The notes: generated by a model not told the origin, from the letters alone. A stretch of 64,000 nucleotides of DNA from RUG11462 sp045539315 (GCA_045539315.1 JAZQFC010000038.1:42380-106379), one strand, 5' to 3'; counted from the stretch's first letter, positions 41,313-50,036 are shown. A program made the numbers and translations.

Positions 41313-41858
41313 ATGGTTTATGTATATTTAGCACAAGGCTTTGAAGAAATAGAGGCACTTGCAACAGTAGATTTTTTAAGAAGATGTGAAATAGAAGTTG
41401 TAACTGCCGGTGTTGGCTCACAAGATGTAACAGGCGCGCATAATATTACTGTTCTTGCTGACACTATTGATTCAATGCTCGTTCAAAGCGATGATGTTGA
41501 AGCGGTAGTTTTACCAGGTGGTATGCCAGGCACGTTAAATCTTGAAAAATCAAAATACGTTCAAGAAATGCTTGATTTTGCTTATGAAAAAGGTATTGTA
41601 ATTGCTGCTATTTGTGCTGCACCTTCTGTGCTTGGTAAAAAAGGAATGCTTAAAAATAAAAAAGCAACTTGTTTTCCGGGTTTTGAAGAGTTTTTGAAAG
41701 GAGCAACTTTTACAGGAAGCGCTGTAGAAGTTGATGAAAATATTATTACATCAAAAGGCGCAGGTTGTACTATTGATTTTGCAGCAGCAATTGCTGAAAA
41801 ATTAGTTGGAAAAGATGAGCCTTTGCATGTTAAGAAATCAATTCAATGTCAGTTTTAG
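41313..41858 (+). CDS. DJ-1/PfpI-family protein (YajL-like)
   Basis: A 181-aa protein of the DJ-1/ThiJ/PfpI superfamily. 'MVYVYLAQGFEEIEALATVD' holds the conserved Glu, 'VVLPGGMPGTLNL' follows, and the nucleophile elbow is 'AAICAAPSVLGKKGML' with C101. Members act as glyoxalase-like or protein deglycase enzymes, or as oxidative stress proteins; the precise role is debated. Its last 13 bases overlap the start of the 5-FCL gene, so translation is coupled in an operon running from thyX. Confidence 0.88.
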   Translation: MVYVYLAQGFEEIEALATVDFLRRCEIEVVTAGVGSQDVTGAHNITVLADTIDSMLVQSDDVEAVVLPGGMPGTLNLEKSKYVQEMLDFAYEKGIVIAAICAAPSVLGKKGMLKNKKATCFPGFEEFLKGATFTGSAVEVDENIITSKGAGCTIDFAAAIAEKLVGKDEPLHVKKSIQCQF

Positions 41859-42400
41859 AAAATAAAAAGAGTTTAAGAGCGAGCGCTCTTGAATTTAGGA
41901 AATCTCTTTCGAGAGAATTAAAAATTTCAAAAGACGAAATTGTTTTTAATAAATTAATTTCAAGTTTTGAATATAAAAACGCAGAAGTTGTTTTGTGTTA
42001 TTGTTCAACCGAACTTGAAATTGATACGATAAGAATTATTAATCATTCGCTTGAAAATGGCAAAAAAGTTGCAATTCCTTTGTGTATTAATAAAGAAGGA
42101 AAAATGATTTTTAAATATATTTCTTCTTTAAATGACACTAAAGTAGGCATGTACAATATTTTAGAACCAATTAGTACTTGTAAGCCTTTTGTTGATACAG
42201 AAAAATCTATTTGTATAATTCCTTCGCTTATGTGCGATTTTAATGGCTTTCGTCTTGGATATGGCAAAGGATACTACGATAGATTTTTGAGCGAATTTAG
42301 TGGCTTTAAATGCGTTTTATGCTACAAAGAAAGCATTGTTGATACACTTCCAATGTATGACGGCTTTGATGTTAAATGTGATTTGATTATTACTGATTAA
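41846..42400 (+). CDS. ygfA: 5-formyltetrahydrofolate cyclo-ligase
   Basis: A 184-aa 5-FCL, which returns 5-formyl-THF to 5,10-methenyl-THF with ATP. The N terminus has 'ENKKSLRASALEFRKSL', the ATP-binding end has 'FRLGYGKGYYDRFLSEF' and 'CYKESIVDTLPMYDGFDVKC'. The start lies within the DJ-1-like gene (13-base overlap). Genes in one-carbon metabolism in this window are this one, thyX and fhs. Confidence 0.93.
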   Translation: MSVLENKKSLRASALEFRKSLSRELKISKDEIVFNKLISSFEYKNAEVVLCYCSTELEIDTIRIINHSLENGKKVAIPLCINKEGKMIFKYISSLNDTKVGMYNILEPISTCKPFVDTEKSICIIPSLMCDFNGFRLGYGKGYYDRFLSEFSGFKCVLCYKESIVDTLPMYDGFDVKCDLIITD

Positions 42401-42413
42401 AGGGGGAATTCAA

Positions 42414-43616
42414 ATGCAGGATAATAATGAATTTGTAAAAGAATATTCTGAAGAAGATTTTAAACCTCAAGTTGATAATATAAATGATGATGAGTTTAAA
42501 ACAAGAGTTTTTTCAAAAGCAGTTGATACTGAATTTGAAAATAATGATGAATATAATAACGACACAGAAGAGATGGTAGAAGAAAAAAGAAGTTTCTTGC
42601 CCGGTTTAATTAGAGGTTTGATTATTCTTTCGTTATCAGTTTTCTTTGCAGTTATGATTATTTTATCTATTATTGATTTTTTAGGTTTAACTTTTTCTAG
42701 TAATAAAACTTATGAAATCAATATTCAACCTGGTTTTTCTACTCAACAAATTGCAGATGAACTTGATAAACAAGGAGCTATAAAGTTTTCTACTTTGTTT
42801 AGAGTTTATTCTAAAGTTGCCGGTGGCGATGGTACTTATAAATTTGGCGTGTATGAGATAAAAGATTCTCAAGGTTATAGCAGTATTGTAAATACCTTGC
42901 AACAACCTGGTGCTTCAGGCGAAGTTGTTACAATTACTATTCCCGAAGGCTCATCAGTTGATAAAATGGCTGCTTTGATGGAAGAAAACGGAGTTTGTTC
43001 AAAATCAGAATTTATTGATGCTGTTAAAACTGCACCGCTCGATTATGATTTTATAAAAGATATTCCTATACAGTCAGTTTACTATAGATTAGAGGGCTAC
43101 TTATATCCAGACACTTATGAATTCTTTAAAAATTCTGATGGTGAAAGTGGTAAAAGTTGCGCTGAAAGAGCAGTTAGAAAAATGACTGAAAAAATGCAAG
43201 AAGTTGTTGATAAAATTTCTTCTAAAGCTGATTTAAAGGGCAAATCTGTGCACGAAATATTAACAATGGCTTCAATTATTGAACTTGAAGCAAGTGGATA
43301 TCCTAATGATATGGCTAAAGTTTCGCAAGTATTTTATAATAGACTTCGTTGGACAGACCAACCTGCAAGACTCGGCTCAACACCTACTTCAGAGTATATA
43401 GACAGTAGATACGATACAAATATAAATGAAGGTTTGCCACCTGGACCACTTTGTAGTCCTTCATCAGATGCTATTGATGCGGCATTAAAACCTGATACTT
43501 CAATTAAAGCTGAATATTTTGTTACAGACAAGAATATGAAGTTTTATTATACAAATTCGCTTGACGAACATAATGATTTAATTGCTCGTTTACAATCGGA
43601 GGGACTTTGGAATTAA
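42414..43616 (+). CDS. mltG: Endolytic peptidoglycan transglycosylase MltG
   Basis: A 400-aa membrane-anchored lytic transglycosylase that cuts nascent glycan strands. An acidic cytoplasmic segment (1-65) is followed by one helix (about 66-88), a LysM-like region and the YceG catalytic domain: 'LEGYLYPDTYEFF', 'TMASIIELEASGYPNDM' with the likely catalytic Glu (E290), 'VFYNRLRW' and 'NEGLPPGPLCSPS'. The stop overlaps the probable start of the U32 gene. mltG followed by U32 genes is also the order of yrrL-yrrN-yrrO in B. subtilis. Confidence 0.93.
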   Translation: MQDNNEFVKEYSEEDFKPQVDNINDDEFKTRVFSKAVDTEFENNDEYNNDTEEMVEEKRSFLPGLIRGLIILSLSVFFAVMIILSIIDFLGLTFSSNKTYEINIQPGFSTQQIADELDKQGAIKFSTLFRVYSKVAGGDGTYKFGVYEIKDSQGYSSIVNTLQQPGASGEVVTITIPEGSSVDKMAALMEENGVCSKSEFIDAVKTAPLDYDFIKDIPIQSVYYRLEGYLYPDTYEFFKNSDGESGKSCAERAVRKMTEKMQEVVDKISSKADLKGKSVHEILTMASIIELEASGYPNDMAKVSQVFYNRLRWTDQPARLGSTPTSEYIDSRYDTNINEGLPPGPLCSPSSDAIDAALKPDTSIKAEYFVTDKNMKFYYTNSLDEHNDLIARLQSEGLWN

Positions 43617-44856
43617 TACTAAATTTGTAAAAAATAATATACCAATTGAAGTTTTGTCGCCTGCAGGTGATTTAGTTAGACTTAAAGCAGCGGTTGATTT
43701 TGGTGCAGATGCTGTTTACTTTGCAGGCAAGCAATTTGGTATGAGAGCAGCACCTGGAAATTTTTCATATGAAGATTTAGAGAAAGGTATTAATTATGCT
43801 CACAATAATAACTGCAGAGCATATATAACTCTTAATACTTTACCTAGAAATAATGAAATTGAAAAAATTGATGAATTTATTACAAACGCTTCACAACTTA
43901 ACCCTGATGCTTTTATAATCACTGATTTGTCTGCAATTGAAAAGGTTAAAAAATTAGCACCAAATCAAGAAGTTCATATTTCAGTTCAAACAGGTATTCT
44001 TAATTATGAAACTGCTAATTTTTATTATAATCTCGGCGCTAAAAGAATTGTTGTTGCAAGAGAATTATCAATAGAAGAAATTGCAGAAATAAGAGCAAAA
44101 ACGCCTAAAGACCTTGAAATAGAGGCATTTGTTCATGGAGCAATTTGTATGTCTGTTTCTGGCAGATGTTTGTTATCTAACTATATGACAGGCAGAGATT
44201 CTAACAGAGGTGAGTGTGCTCAACCTTGCAGATGGAATTATCATTTGGTTGAAGAAAAAAGGCCGGGCGAATATATGCCTGTTTTTGAAGATAGTGATGG
44301 AACATATATTTTAAACGCAAAGGATATGTGTTTAATTGAGCATATTCCTGAACTTTATAAAGCAGGTATAACAAGTTTTAAAATTGAAGGCAGAGCAAAA
44401 ACAGAGTATTATACTGCTTCTGTTACAAACGCTTATAGAACTGCGGTTGATGGCTTTATAAATTCAAATTTTGATGAGAATTATAAAATTCCTCAAAAAG
44501 CATTAGACGAAGTTTATAAAATATCTCATAGAGACTATTCAACAGGTTTTTATTTTGGAAAGCCTGATAGTTCCCAAGGACAAGTTTATGATAATGCAGG
44601 TTATATTCGTGATTACGAATTAATTGCTGTTGTTCTTGATTATAAAGATGGTTTAGCAACTGTTGCTCAAAGAAATAAGTTTTATCCTGGTACTTATGAT
44701 GTCTTGGATAGTGAAAAGGGTAGTTTTGAAATAACAGTAGATAAATTATATGATAATGATATGAATGAGCTTGAGTCGGCTAAATATGCCGCTGATATAG
44801 TTAAATTTTATTGTGATCCTGTTAAAAAAGGGTCGTTTATTAGAATTAAAAAGTAA
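43612..44856 (+). CDS. U32-family peptidase-like protein (TrhP/YrrO type), probable ATT start
   Basis: A protein of about 414 aa. 'IEVLSPAGDLVRLKAAVDFG' opens the U32 barrel, and the family signature region is 'EAFVHGAICMSVSGRCLLSN' with the Cys cluster 'GECAQPCRWNY' and 'SFKIEGRAKTEYY'. In E. coli and B. subtilis such proteins (TrhP) take part in 5-hydroxyuridine formation at tRNA position 34; protease activity is doubtful. No ATG, GTG or TTG is well placed: GGAGGG (43598-43603) precedes ATT at 43612 by eight bases, and that ATT overlaps the mltG stop. TTG 43582 is the only near alternative and has no ribosome site. Confidence 0.85.
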   Translation: MNTKFVKNNIPIEVLSPAGDLVRLKAAVDFGADAVYFAGKQFGMRAAPGNFSYEDLEKGINYAHNNNCRAYITLNTLPRNNEIEKIDEFITNASQLNPDAFIITDLSAIEKVKKLAPNQEVHISVQTGILNYETANFYYNLGAKRIVVARELSIEEIAEIRAKTPKDLEIEAFVHGAICMSVSGRCLLSNYMTGRDSNRGECAQPCRWNYHLVEEKRPGEYMPVFEDSDGTYILNAKDMCLIEHIPELYKAGITSFKIEGRAKTEYYTASVTNAYRTAVDGFINSNFDENYKIPQKALDEVYKISHRDYSTGFYFGKPDSSQGQVYDNAGYIRDYELIAVVLDYKDGLATVAQRNKFYPGTYDVLDSEKGSFEITVDKLYDNDMNELESAKYAADIVKFYCDPVKKGSFIRIKK

Positions 44857-44891
44857 TTTTTTAAGACATTTCTATTACAGGAGGTAGTGTT

Positions 44892-47492
44892 ATGTCATCA
44901 AGAAAAACTCGTGATACAGGTTTAGATAAATTTCTTGGTTTTTTTGGTATAAAAAGACCTAAAAAGAGAAGAACTGCATCTCGCAGACCTGTAAAAAGAA
45001 CAAATGAGTTTGAAAACAACAATTTTGAAATTCCAATTAATGATAATTTCCAAATTGTTAATAAACAAAGCAAAAAAGAAGTTAATACTACAAAAAGTAG
45101 TAAACAAACAAAATCTTCTTCTAGCAATGTTTCTTCAAACAAGAAAAAACCTAAAAAGAAAAGACCATTTCTTAAAGTGCTTACTTCTTTTTTGTTAGTT
45201 ATGGTTATCACTTGCTGTATTGTTATAGTTGCAGCGATGATTTATCTATCTGTGTTTATTGATGATTCAATTGATGCAGACTTGTATAATTTAAAACTTG
45301 ACTATACTACTATTTTGTATGCAAAAGATAAAAGTGGTAATGATGTTGAACTTACTCGTTTGCATGGCGAACAAAATAGACTTTGGGTTGGCGAAAAAGA
45401 AATTCCTGATGTAGTTGACTATGCATTTATTTCTTGCGAAGATAAGCGTTTTGAAAAGCACCATGGCGTTGACTGGAAACGAACATTCTTTGCTTTTGCA
45501 AATGAAGTCTTTAATTTAAGAGATAATCGTCAAGGTGGTTCAACTATCACACAACAGTTGGTTAAAAACTTAACTAAAGATAATGATATTAATGCTACGC
45601 GTAAAATCAGAGAAATTATGCGCGCGAGAAAACTTGAGCAGTTATATGATAAAGATACAATTCTTGAATGCTATCTTAACACTATTCATTTAGGAAACGG
45701 TGTTGATGGTGTAGAAGTTGCATCAAACTATTATTTTGATAAGCATGTGTCTGAAATTAATTTAACTCAAGCGGCGTGTCTTGCGGCAATTACTAACAAC
45801 CCTTCTGTTAACGAACCATATAATAATCCTGAAAACAATAAATCAAGACGTAATTGGGTACTTGATGAAATGTACAAAAATGGTTACATCACAGAAGAAG
45901 AATGTGAAGAAGCAAAACAAGCAGACCTTGAACTTCGCGAAAACCCTTCTACAATTCTTTCAACAACAGAAACTGTTACAAAAGAAGAGTATAACTCATA
46001 TTTTGTTGATGCGGTTATCGAAGACGTTGTTCAAAGATTAGTTCAAGAAAAAGGTTATACAGAAGAATTTGCTAATACTCAATTGTATCAAGGCGGTTAC
46101 AAAATTTATACTACTGTTGACCTTGAAATGCAAGAAACATTGGAAGACGTTTATAGTAATGATTCTAACTTTGTTAATATATATACAAACACAGGCGAAA
46201 AAGCGCAGTCTGCAATGACAATTATGGACTATGAAGGCAATGTAAAAGCGCTTATTGGTGGTAGAGGTGAGAAAGACGGCAACCGTGTCTTAAACCGTGC
46301 TACTCAATCTCCAAGACCAACAGGTTCTGCTATCAAACCTATTTCTGTATATGCGCCTGCATTTGAATATAATGTTATTACCTGGGCTTCTAATGTTGTT
46401 GATGCGCCTGTTGATAGACTTGAAAATGGTAATATTCCTGATGAGCCATGGCCAAGAAACTACGATGGCAAGTTTACTGACGGAAAAGCGTCTATGTTAA
46501 GAGCAATTCAACAGTCTTTAAATACAGTTCCTGTGCGAATTTTGCAAGATATGACTATTGATACTTCTTATAAATTTGTTACAGAGAAAATGGGGCTCAA
46601 GCATTTTGTTGAAAATGAAAATGGTCAGTCTGATAAAACTGAATCTTCATTAGCGCTAGGTGGCTCTGTTCACGGTGCTACAACATTAGAAATGGCTGCA
46701 GCATTCTCTACATTTGGCAGTGGTGGTATGTATTATGAGCCAAGAACATTCTCGAAAATTGTTGACCAAAATGATGAAGTTGTTATTGACAACACTAAAT
46801 ATAAACACAGAGCAATTTCTGAAGGTACTGCAACTATTATGAATAAGTTCTTGCAAACAGTTGCTACTAGCGGTACTGGTTCATCTGCTCAATTTGGCGG
46901 ATGGGAGATTATGTGTAAAACAGGTACAACAAGTAACAACAAAGACCGTTGGTTTGTTGGTGGCACACCTCACTATGTAGCGGCTTGTTGGTTCGGTGTT
47001 GATAGTAACGTTGAAATGTACGGAATGTACACAAACCCTGCTATTGTTCTTTGGAAAGCGGCTATGATTCCTATTCATGAGAATTTAGAGTATAAAAAGT
47101 TTGAAGTTTCTGACCAAGCAGTATTTAAGAGATTCTGTACTGCAAGTGGTAAGTGTGCAAGATCTGGTTGTTCAGGCGAAGCATATGGATACTTTAAAAC
47201 GTCATATACACCTTATTGTAACTACCATGGTGGTTATGAATTAGGCGAAGCAGTGAATTATGGTTATTATGGTGGATATGACTTTGAGCCTTCTAGTACA
47301 ACTACAACTGAAAAGACTAAAAAGACTAAAGCCACTAAACCTAATGATGCAACTACAGGCGCTCAAGAAACTATAACAAGCGCACAAAATGGTGATAATA
47401 CAGAAACCACTGCACCTGTTACTGAAGCAGAACCTACAGTTGCAACTCAAAAACCAACTAAAAAACCTAATAAAACTAAAAAAGCTTCATAA
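44892..47492 (+). CDS. Class A penicillin-binding protein (PBP1a type)
   Basis: An 866-aa bifunctional peptidoglycan synthase. A Lys/Arg-rich cytoplasmic segment (1-95) and one helix (about 97-120) precede the GT51 domain: 'FISCEDKRFEKHHGVDWKR' with the catalytic Glu E183, 'RQGGSTITQQLVKNL' and 'KILE/REIMRARKLEQ'-type region. The transpeptidase has SxxK 'GSAIKP' (S479), SxN in 'IQQSLNTVP' and 'MCKTGTTSNNKD' as KTG. The C terminus has four Cys and a Thr/Lys-rich tail. It lies 35 bases after the U32 gene with AGGAGG and ends the run of cell-wall genes begun by mltG. Confidence 0.95.
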   Translation: MSSRKTRDTGLDKFLGFFGIKRPKKRRTASRRPVKRTNEFENNNFEIPINDNFQIVNKQSKKEVNTTKSSKQTKSSSSNVSSNKKKPKKKRPFLKVLTSFLLVMVITCCIVIVAAMIYLSVFIDDSIDADLYNLKLDYTTILYAKDKSGNDVELTRLHGEQNRLWVGEKEIPDVVDYAFISCEDKRFEKHHGVDWKRTFFAFANEVFNLRDNRQGGSTITQQLVKNLTKDNDINATRKIREIMRARKLEQLYDKDTILECYLNTIHLGNGVDGVEVASNYYFDKHVSEINLTQAACLAAITNNPSVNEPYNNPENNKSRRNWVLDEMYKNGYITEEECEEAKQADLELRENPSTILSTTETVTKEEYNSYFVDAVIEDVVQRLVQEKGYTEEFANTQLYQGGYKIYTTVDLEMQETLEDVYSNDSNFVNIYTNTGEKAQSAMTIMDYEGNVKALIGGRGEKDGNRVLNRATQSPRPTGSAIKPISVYAPAFEYNVITWASNVVDAPVDRLENGNIPDEPWPRNYDGKFTDGKASMLRAIQQSLNTVPVRILQDMTIDTSYKFVTEKMGLKHFVENENGQSDKTESSLALGGSVHGATTLEMAAAFSTFGSGGMYYEPRTFSKIVDQNDEVVIDNTKYKHRAISEGTATIMNKFLQTVATSGTGSSAQFGGWEIMCKTGTTSNNKDRWFVGGTPHYVAACWFGVDSNVEMYGMYTNPAIVLWKAAMIPIHENLEYKKFEVSDQAVFKRFCTASGKCARSGCSGEAYGYFKTSYTPYCNYHGGYELGEAVNYGYYGGYDFEPSSTTTTEKTKKTKATKPNDATTGAQETITSAQNGDNTETTAPVTEAEPTVATQKPTKKPNKTKKAS

Positions 47493-47495
47493 ATG

Positions 47496-47526
47496 AAAAA
47501 AGCAGACCAAAAGGTCTGCTTTTTTG
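47496..47526. terminator. Bidirectional terminator
   Basis: AAAAAGCAGACC/GGTCTGCTTTTT around AAAA; it ends the PBP gene and, on the minus strand, the SASP gene. Confidence 0.9.
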
Positions 47527-47536
47527 TTTGTTTAAA

Positions 47537-47725
47537 CTATTTCATGCTGTTTTCGTATGACTCGATCATTTTTTTAACCATTTGACCGCCAACTGAACCA
47601 GCTTGACGTGAAGTTAAGTCACCGTTGTAACCTTGTTTAAGGTTTACACCAACTTCGCTAGCAGCTTCCATCTTGAATTTATCAAGAGCTTCTCTTGCTT
47701 GTGGTACTAAAGACTGTTTTGCCAT
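47537..47725 (-). CDS. Small acid-soluble spore protein, alpha/beta type
   Basis: A 62-aa SASP that coats and protects spore DNA. The family hallmarks are 'ALDKFKMEAASEVGV' (germination protease region) and 'GYNGDLTSRQAGSVGGQMVK', the C-terminal DNA-binding helix. It has its own terminator. Related genes are read by sigma-G in the forespore; I could not identify a convincing sigma-G promoter. A perfect 14-bp palindrome, CAAAATTAATTTTG, lies in the 5' leader just ahead of the ribosome site. Confidence 0.96.
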   Translation of the reverse strand: MAKQSLVPQAREALDKFKMEAASEVGVNLKQGYNGDLTSRQAGSVGGQMVKKMIESYENSMK

Positions 47726-47831
47726 TATATTTCACTCCTTTAAAACAAAATTAATTTTGCGTTTGCAATATTATTTTTGTCATAATATCAAAATATATTT
47801 GTGAAAAAATATGGCTATATTTTAGGCATAA

Positions 47832-48815
47832 TTATAAATTTTTGATTAAATTTTCAAGATGATTTTTAAAATCGGTTACAACATTTTCAGGTGAAACAAT
47901 TTTGATTTTGCCTGAAAAAGAAGAAATCCAACCAAAAAATTGAGGAGAAACAGCAATGTTTATATTTACATCAAATGTATCGTCATTTTTATTTGTAATA
48001 AACACATTCTTGCCAAATCTATCAATAATAACACCGATTAAGTCAGAATCAACTCGAAGTTTAATGCTTTGTTCAACGCCACCAAACATTGAGAAGAATT
48101 TTTTACTGTATTTTGCTAAATCAATTTTTCTAAATTCATTAATGCCGTCACGTTGTTCATTAGTGATTTTAATTTCAACTATTTTGTCAACTCTAAAATG
48201 TTTAAAAATTTCGTTTTCAGAATCATAACCAATTAAATAGTAATTTTCTTCTTCTAATAACAATGCGAAAGGACTGATGCTATAAACATCGCCATTTTTT
48301 CTAAATACTTGTTTTCCATCAATAGAATATGTAACATATTTAAAATTAATTTTTGAATTTGATAAAATAGCATTATGAATTTCGTCAATAGTTCTGTAAA
48401 TTGATTCATTCATATTTTTAATTCTATTTGCAACAAAAACTTGTCTTTGAAGTGAAGCGCCTTGTTTTTCACTACAAAGCGATTCTATCTTTTTAATTAA
48501 TGAATCAGATTTTTTAACAGTCAAAAATTTAGATGCTTGAACACTATCAACTAAAAGTTTGAGTTCAGGTAGTTCAAATGTTCTTTCGCCAATAAAATAT
48601 CTGTTTGAATCAGTTTTTTCTGTAATAATATCAAGACCATAATATTTCAAGCATTCAATATCATCATAAATAGACTTTCGTTCTGCCGAGATTCCATAAT
48701 CAGCAAGTAAGTCAATAATCTCTTTTGTTGATAATTTGTTATCGTCATCTGTATATCTTTCTAAAATATCTTTAAGACAAAGTAACTTTAATTTTTGATT
48801 TCTAGATTTTGGCAT
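47832..48815 (-). CDS. WYL-domain transcriptional regulator
   Basis: A 327-aa protein. The N-terminal winged helix (about 5-65) has 'LSTKEIIDLLADYGISAERK' and 'SIYDDIECLKYYG'. The WYL domain (about 135-225) has 'AILSNSKINFKYVTYSIDG', 'YSISPFALLLEEENYYLIGY' and 'FKHFRVDKIVEI', with the C-terminal WCX extension after it. WYL proteins sense nucleic acid or nucleotide ligands and control DNA-damage or defence genes, although in Clostridia most are unstudied. ATG 48815 has GGAGG; a longer in-frame form would run across the divergent promoter. It faces the unknown 249-aa gene, a possible target. Confidence 0.88.
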   Translation of the reverse strand: MPKSRNQKLKLLCLKDILERYTDDDNKLSTKEIIDLLADYGISAERKSIYDDIECLKYYGLDIITEKTDSNRYFIGERTFELPELKLLVDSVQASKFLTVKKSDSLIKKIESLCSEKQGASLQRQVFVANRIKNMNESIYRTIDEIHNAILSNSKINFKYVTYSIDGKQVFRKNGDVYSISPFALLLEEENYYLIGYDSENEIFKHFRVDKIVEIKITNEQRDGINEFRKIDLAKYSKKFFSMFGGVEQSIKLRVDSDLIGVIIDRFGKNVFITNKNDDTFDVNINIAVSPQFFGWISSFSGKIKIVSPENVVTDFKNHLENLIKNL

Positions 48816-48836
48816 AAACATTCCTCCTTTTTTAAT

Positions 48837-48865
48837 ATAATAGCATAAAGATTTAATATTAGCAA
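48837..48865 (-). promoter_or_regulatory. Promoter of the WYL gene
   Basis: Minus strand TTGCTA, 17 bases, TATTAT with TGC before the -10. On the plus strand TATAAT (48836-48841) overlaps the same bases and could be the -10 of the divergent 249-aa gene, so the two promoters may exclude each other. Confidence 0.65.
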
Positions 48866-48882
48866 GAAAAAGGTGAAAATAG

Positions 48883-49632
48883 TTGTTTTGTACAATAAGT
48901 CTAAACGAGTCTAAAAAAAGATTTTCTAGAAATATTATAATTAAAGAAAACACGATAGGGGAAGTAAAATATTTAAACGTTATATTAAAGAAAAAGTCGC
49001 TTTTGAAGAAAGCGGAAAAGAAACTTAAAAACAAAGTAGATTTCGCAATTGTTTCAGAAAACATTAATGAATTAGATTTTAAAATTATAAAAGTTTTTGA
49101 TAGCACTAGTTATCTCAAAAACGCTGCAAAGTCAACTTTTGAAAAAATTATTGATTTATCTAATATTGAAACAAACAAATTATCTATTTGTGTAGTTGAT
49201 AATAATTGTGAACACCCCGAGTTTATTTATAATTTAGCAAATAAATGCTCTATCATTAAAATTATTACTCAAAATTTTGAAAATTATCTTAAAATTGCAG
49301 ATGAAATATATAGTGATTTTGGTATGAAGCCAATTGTAACATCGATTATTGATAATTCTGATTTGGGTATTGATTTATCTTTCAATGAACCAAGAATATG
49401 GTTTAATTCATTTGATAACTATGCTAAAATTACAAAAAAATGTGTGAAAATCGGCATTGGTTTTAGAAAATTGGTACCTAATGGCATTAATCAATGCGAC
49501 TTTGCCGCTGTTTTGCAAAATTACAATGAATTTAATAGATTAAAATTAGTAAATGCTGATATGATTTTAAAAGGAGATAAATTTTATAAAATAAATGAAA
49601 ACAATATTCAAAATTTCCTTGACAATAAGTAA
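48883..49632 (+). CDS. Unknown protein of 249 aa
   Basis: A Lys/Asn/Ile-rich protein with no signal peptide or membrane helix. The pattern 'AEKKLKNKVDFAIVSENI', 'KLSICVVDNNCEHPEFIYNL', 'IKIITQNFENYLKIADEI', 'IDLSFNEPRIWFNSFDN' alternates strands and helices, resembling a Rossmann-like or glycosyltransferase-like alpha/beta fold; I do not recognise a family. The start is TTG 48883 behind AAGGTG; no closer ATG exists. It is divergent from the WYL regulator with overlapping -10 boxes. The promoter of the following tRNA overlaps its stop codon. Coding potential is supported by length, position and the lack of competing frames. Confidence 0.7.
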   Translation: MFCTISLNESKKRFSRNIIIKENTIGEVKYLNVILKKKSLLKKAEKKLKNKVDFAIVSENINELDFKIIKVFDSTSYLKNAAKSTFEKIIDLSNIETNKLSICVVDNNCEHPEFIYNLANKCSIIKIITQNFENYLKIADEIYSDFGMKPIVTSIIDNSDLGIDLSFNEPRIWFNSFDNYAKITKKCVKIGIGFRKLVPNGINQCDFAAVLQNYNEFNRLKLVNADMILKGDKFYKINENNIQNFLDNK

Positions 49633-49647
49633 AAAAGTTGCTAAAAT
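49619..49647 (+). promoter_or_regulatory. sigma-A promoter of tRNA-Ser
   Basis: TTGACA, 17 bases, TAAAAT. The -35 and spacer overlap the last codons of the 249-aa gene. Confidence 0.85.
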
Positions 49648-49662
49648 GATTCTTGCATATAA

Positions 49663-49755
49663 GCAGGGTTGTCCGAGCTGGCCGAAGGAGCACGACTGGA
49701 AATCGTGTAAACCGTCAAAGCGGTTTCGAGGGTTCAAATCCCTTGCCCTGCGCCA
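49663..49755 (+). tRNA. tRNA-Ser (anticodon GGA)
   Basis: A 93-nt class II tRNA with acceptor GCAGGGT/GCCCTGC, anticodon loop CTGGAAA (GGA), a long variable arm (about GTAAACCGTCAAAGCGGTTTC), T-loop TTCAAAT and encoded GCCA. Confidence 0.95.
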
Positions 49756-49760
49756 AAAGA

Positions 49761-49790
49761 AAAAGCAACCTTTAGGTTGTTTTTTCTTTT
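49761..49790 (+). terminator. Terminator after tRNA-Ser
   Basis: AAAAAGCAACC-ttta-GGTTGTTTTTT. Confidence 0.85.
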
Positions 49791-49815
49791 TATTTAAAAA
49801 ACTGTTATTTTATTC

Positions 49816-49843
49816 TTGACAAATTCATATTTTATGATATAAT
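49816..49843 (+). promoter_or_regulatory. Promoter of the tRNA(CAU)/tRNA-Trp pair
   Basis: TTGACA, 16 bases, TATAAT preceded by TGA (extended -10), 20 bases before the tRNA 5' end. Confidence 0.85.
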
Positions 49844-49863
49844 CTATAAAGCGGTTAACTTTC

Positions 49864-49940
49864 GGAGCATTAGCTCAGTTGGTTAGAGCTCCCGGCTCAT
49901 AACCGGACGGTCCGGGGTTCGAGTCCCTGATGCTCCACCA
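49864..49940 (+). tRNA. tRNA with anticodon CAU (Met, or Ile2 if lysidine-modified)
   Basis: A 77-nt cloverleaf: acceptor GGAGCAT/ATGCTCC, D arm GCTC/GAGC, anticodon loop CTCATAA, T arm CGGGG-TTCGAGT-CCCTG and encoded CCA. The loop CTCATAA resembles B. subtilis tRNA-Ile2 as much as elongator Met, and the sequence alone does not settle which. The outermost pair of the anticodon stem is a C27-A43 mismatch. It has 5' G1-C72, so it is not the initiator. Confidence 0.85.
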
Positions 49941-49960
49941 ACCGCTTTTATTTAATACAT

Positions 49961-50036
49961 AGGGGTATAGCTCAGTTGGTAGAGCAGTGGTCTCCAAAAC
50001 CACGTGCCGAGGGTTCGAATCCTTCTGCCCCTGCCA
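49961..50036 (+). tRNA. tRNA-Trp (anticodon CCA)
   Basis: A 76-nt cloverleaf with acceptor AGGGGTA/TGCCCCT, anticodon stem GTGGT/ACCAC around CTCCAAA, T-loop TTCGAAT and encoded CCA. It lies 20 bases after the CAU tRNA in one transcript. Confidence 0.95.

Noticed and set aside
47748..47762. Palindrome CAAAATTAATTTTG in the SASP leader as an operator
   Set aside because: A/T-only palindromes of this length are expected by chance in this composition; no regulator is suggested.
48816..49106. 97-residue extension of the WYL protein
   Set aside because: It overlaps the divergent gene and both promoters, and its composition is that of an antisense shadow.
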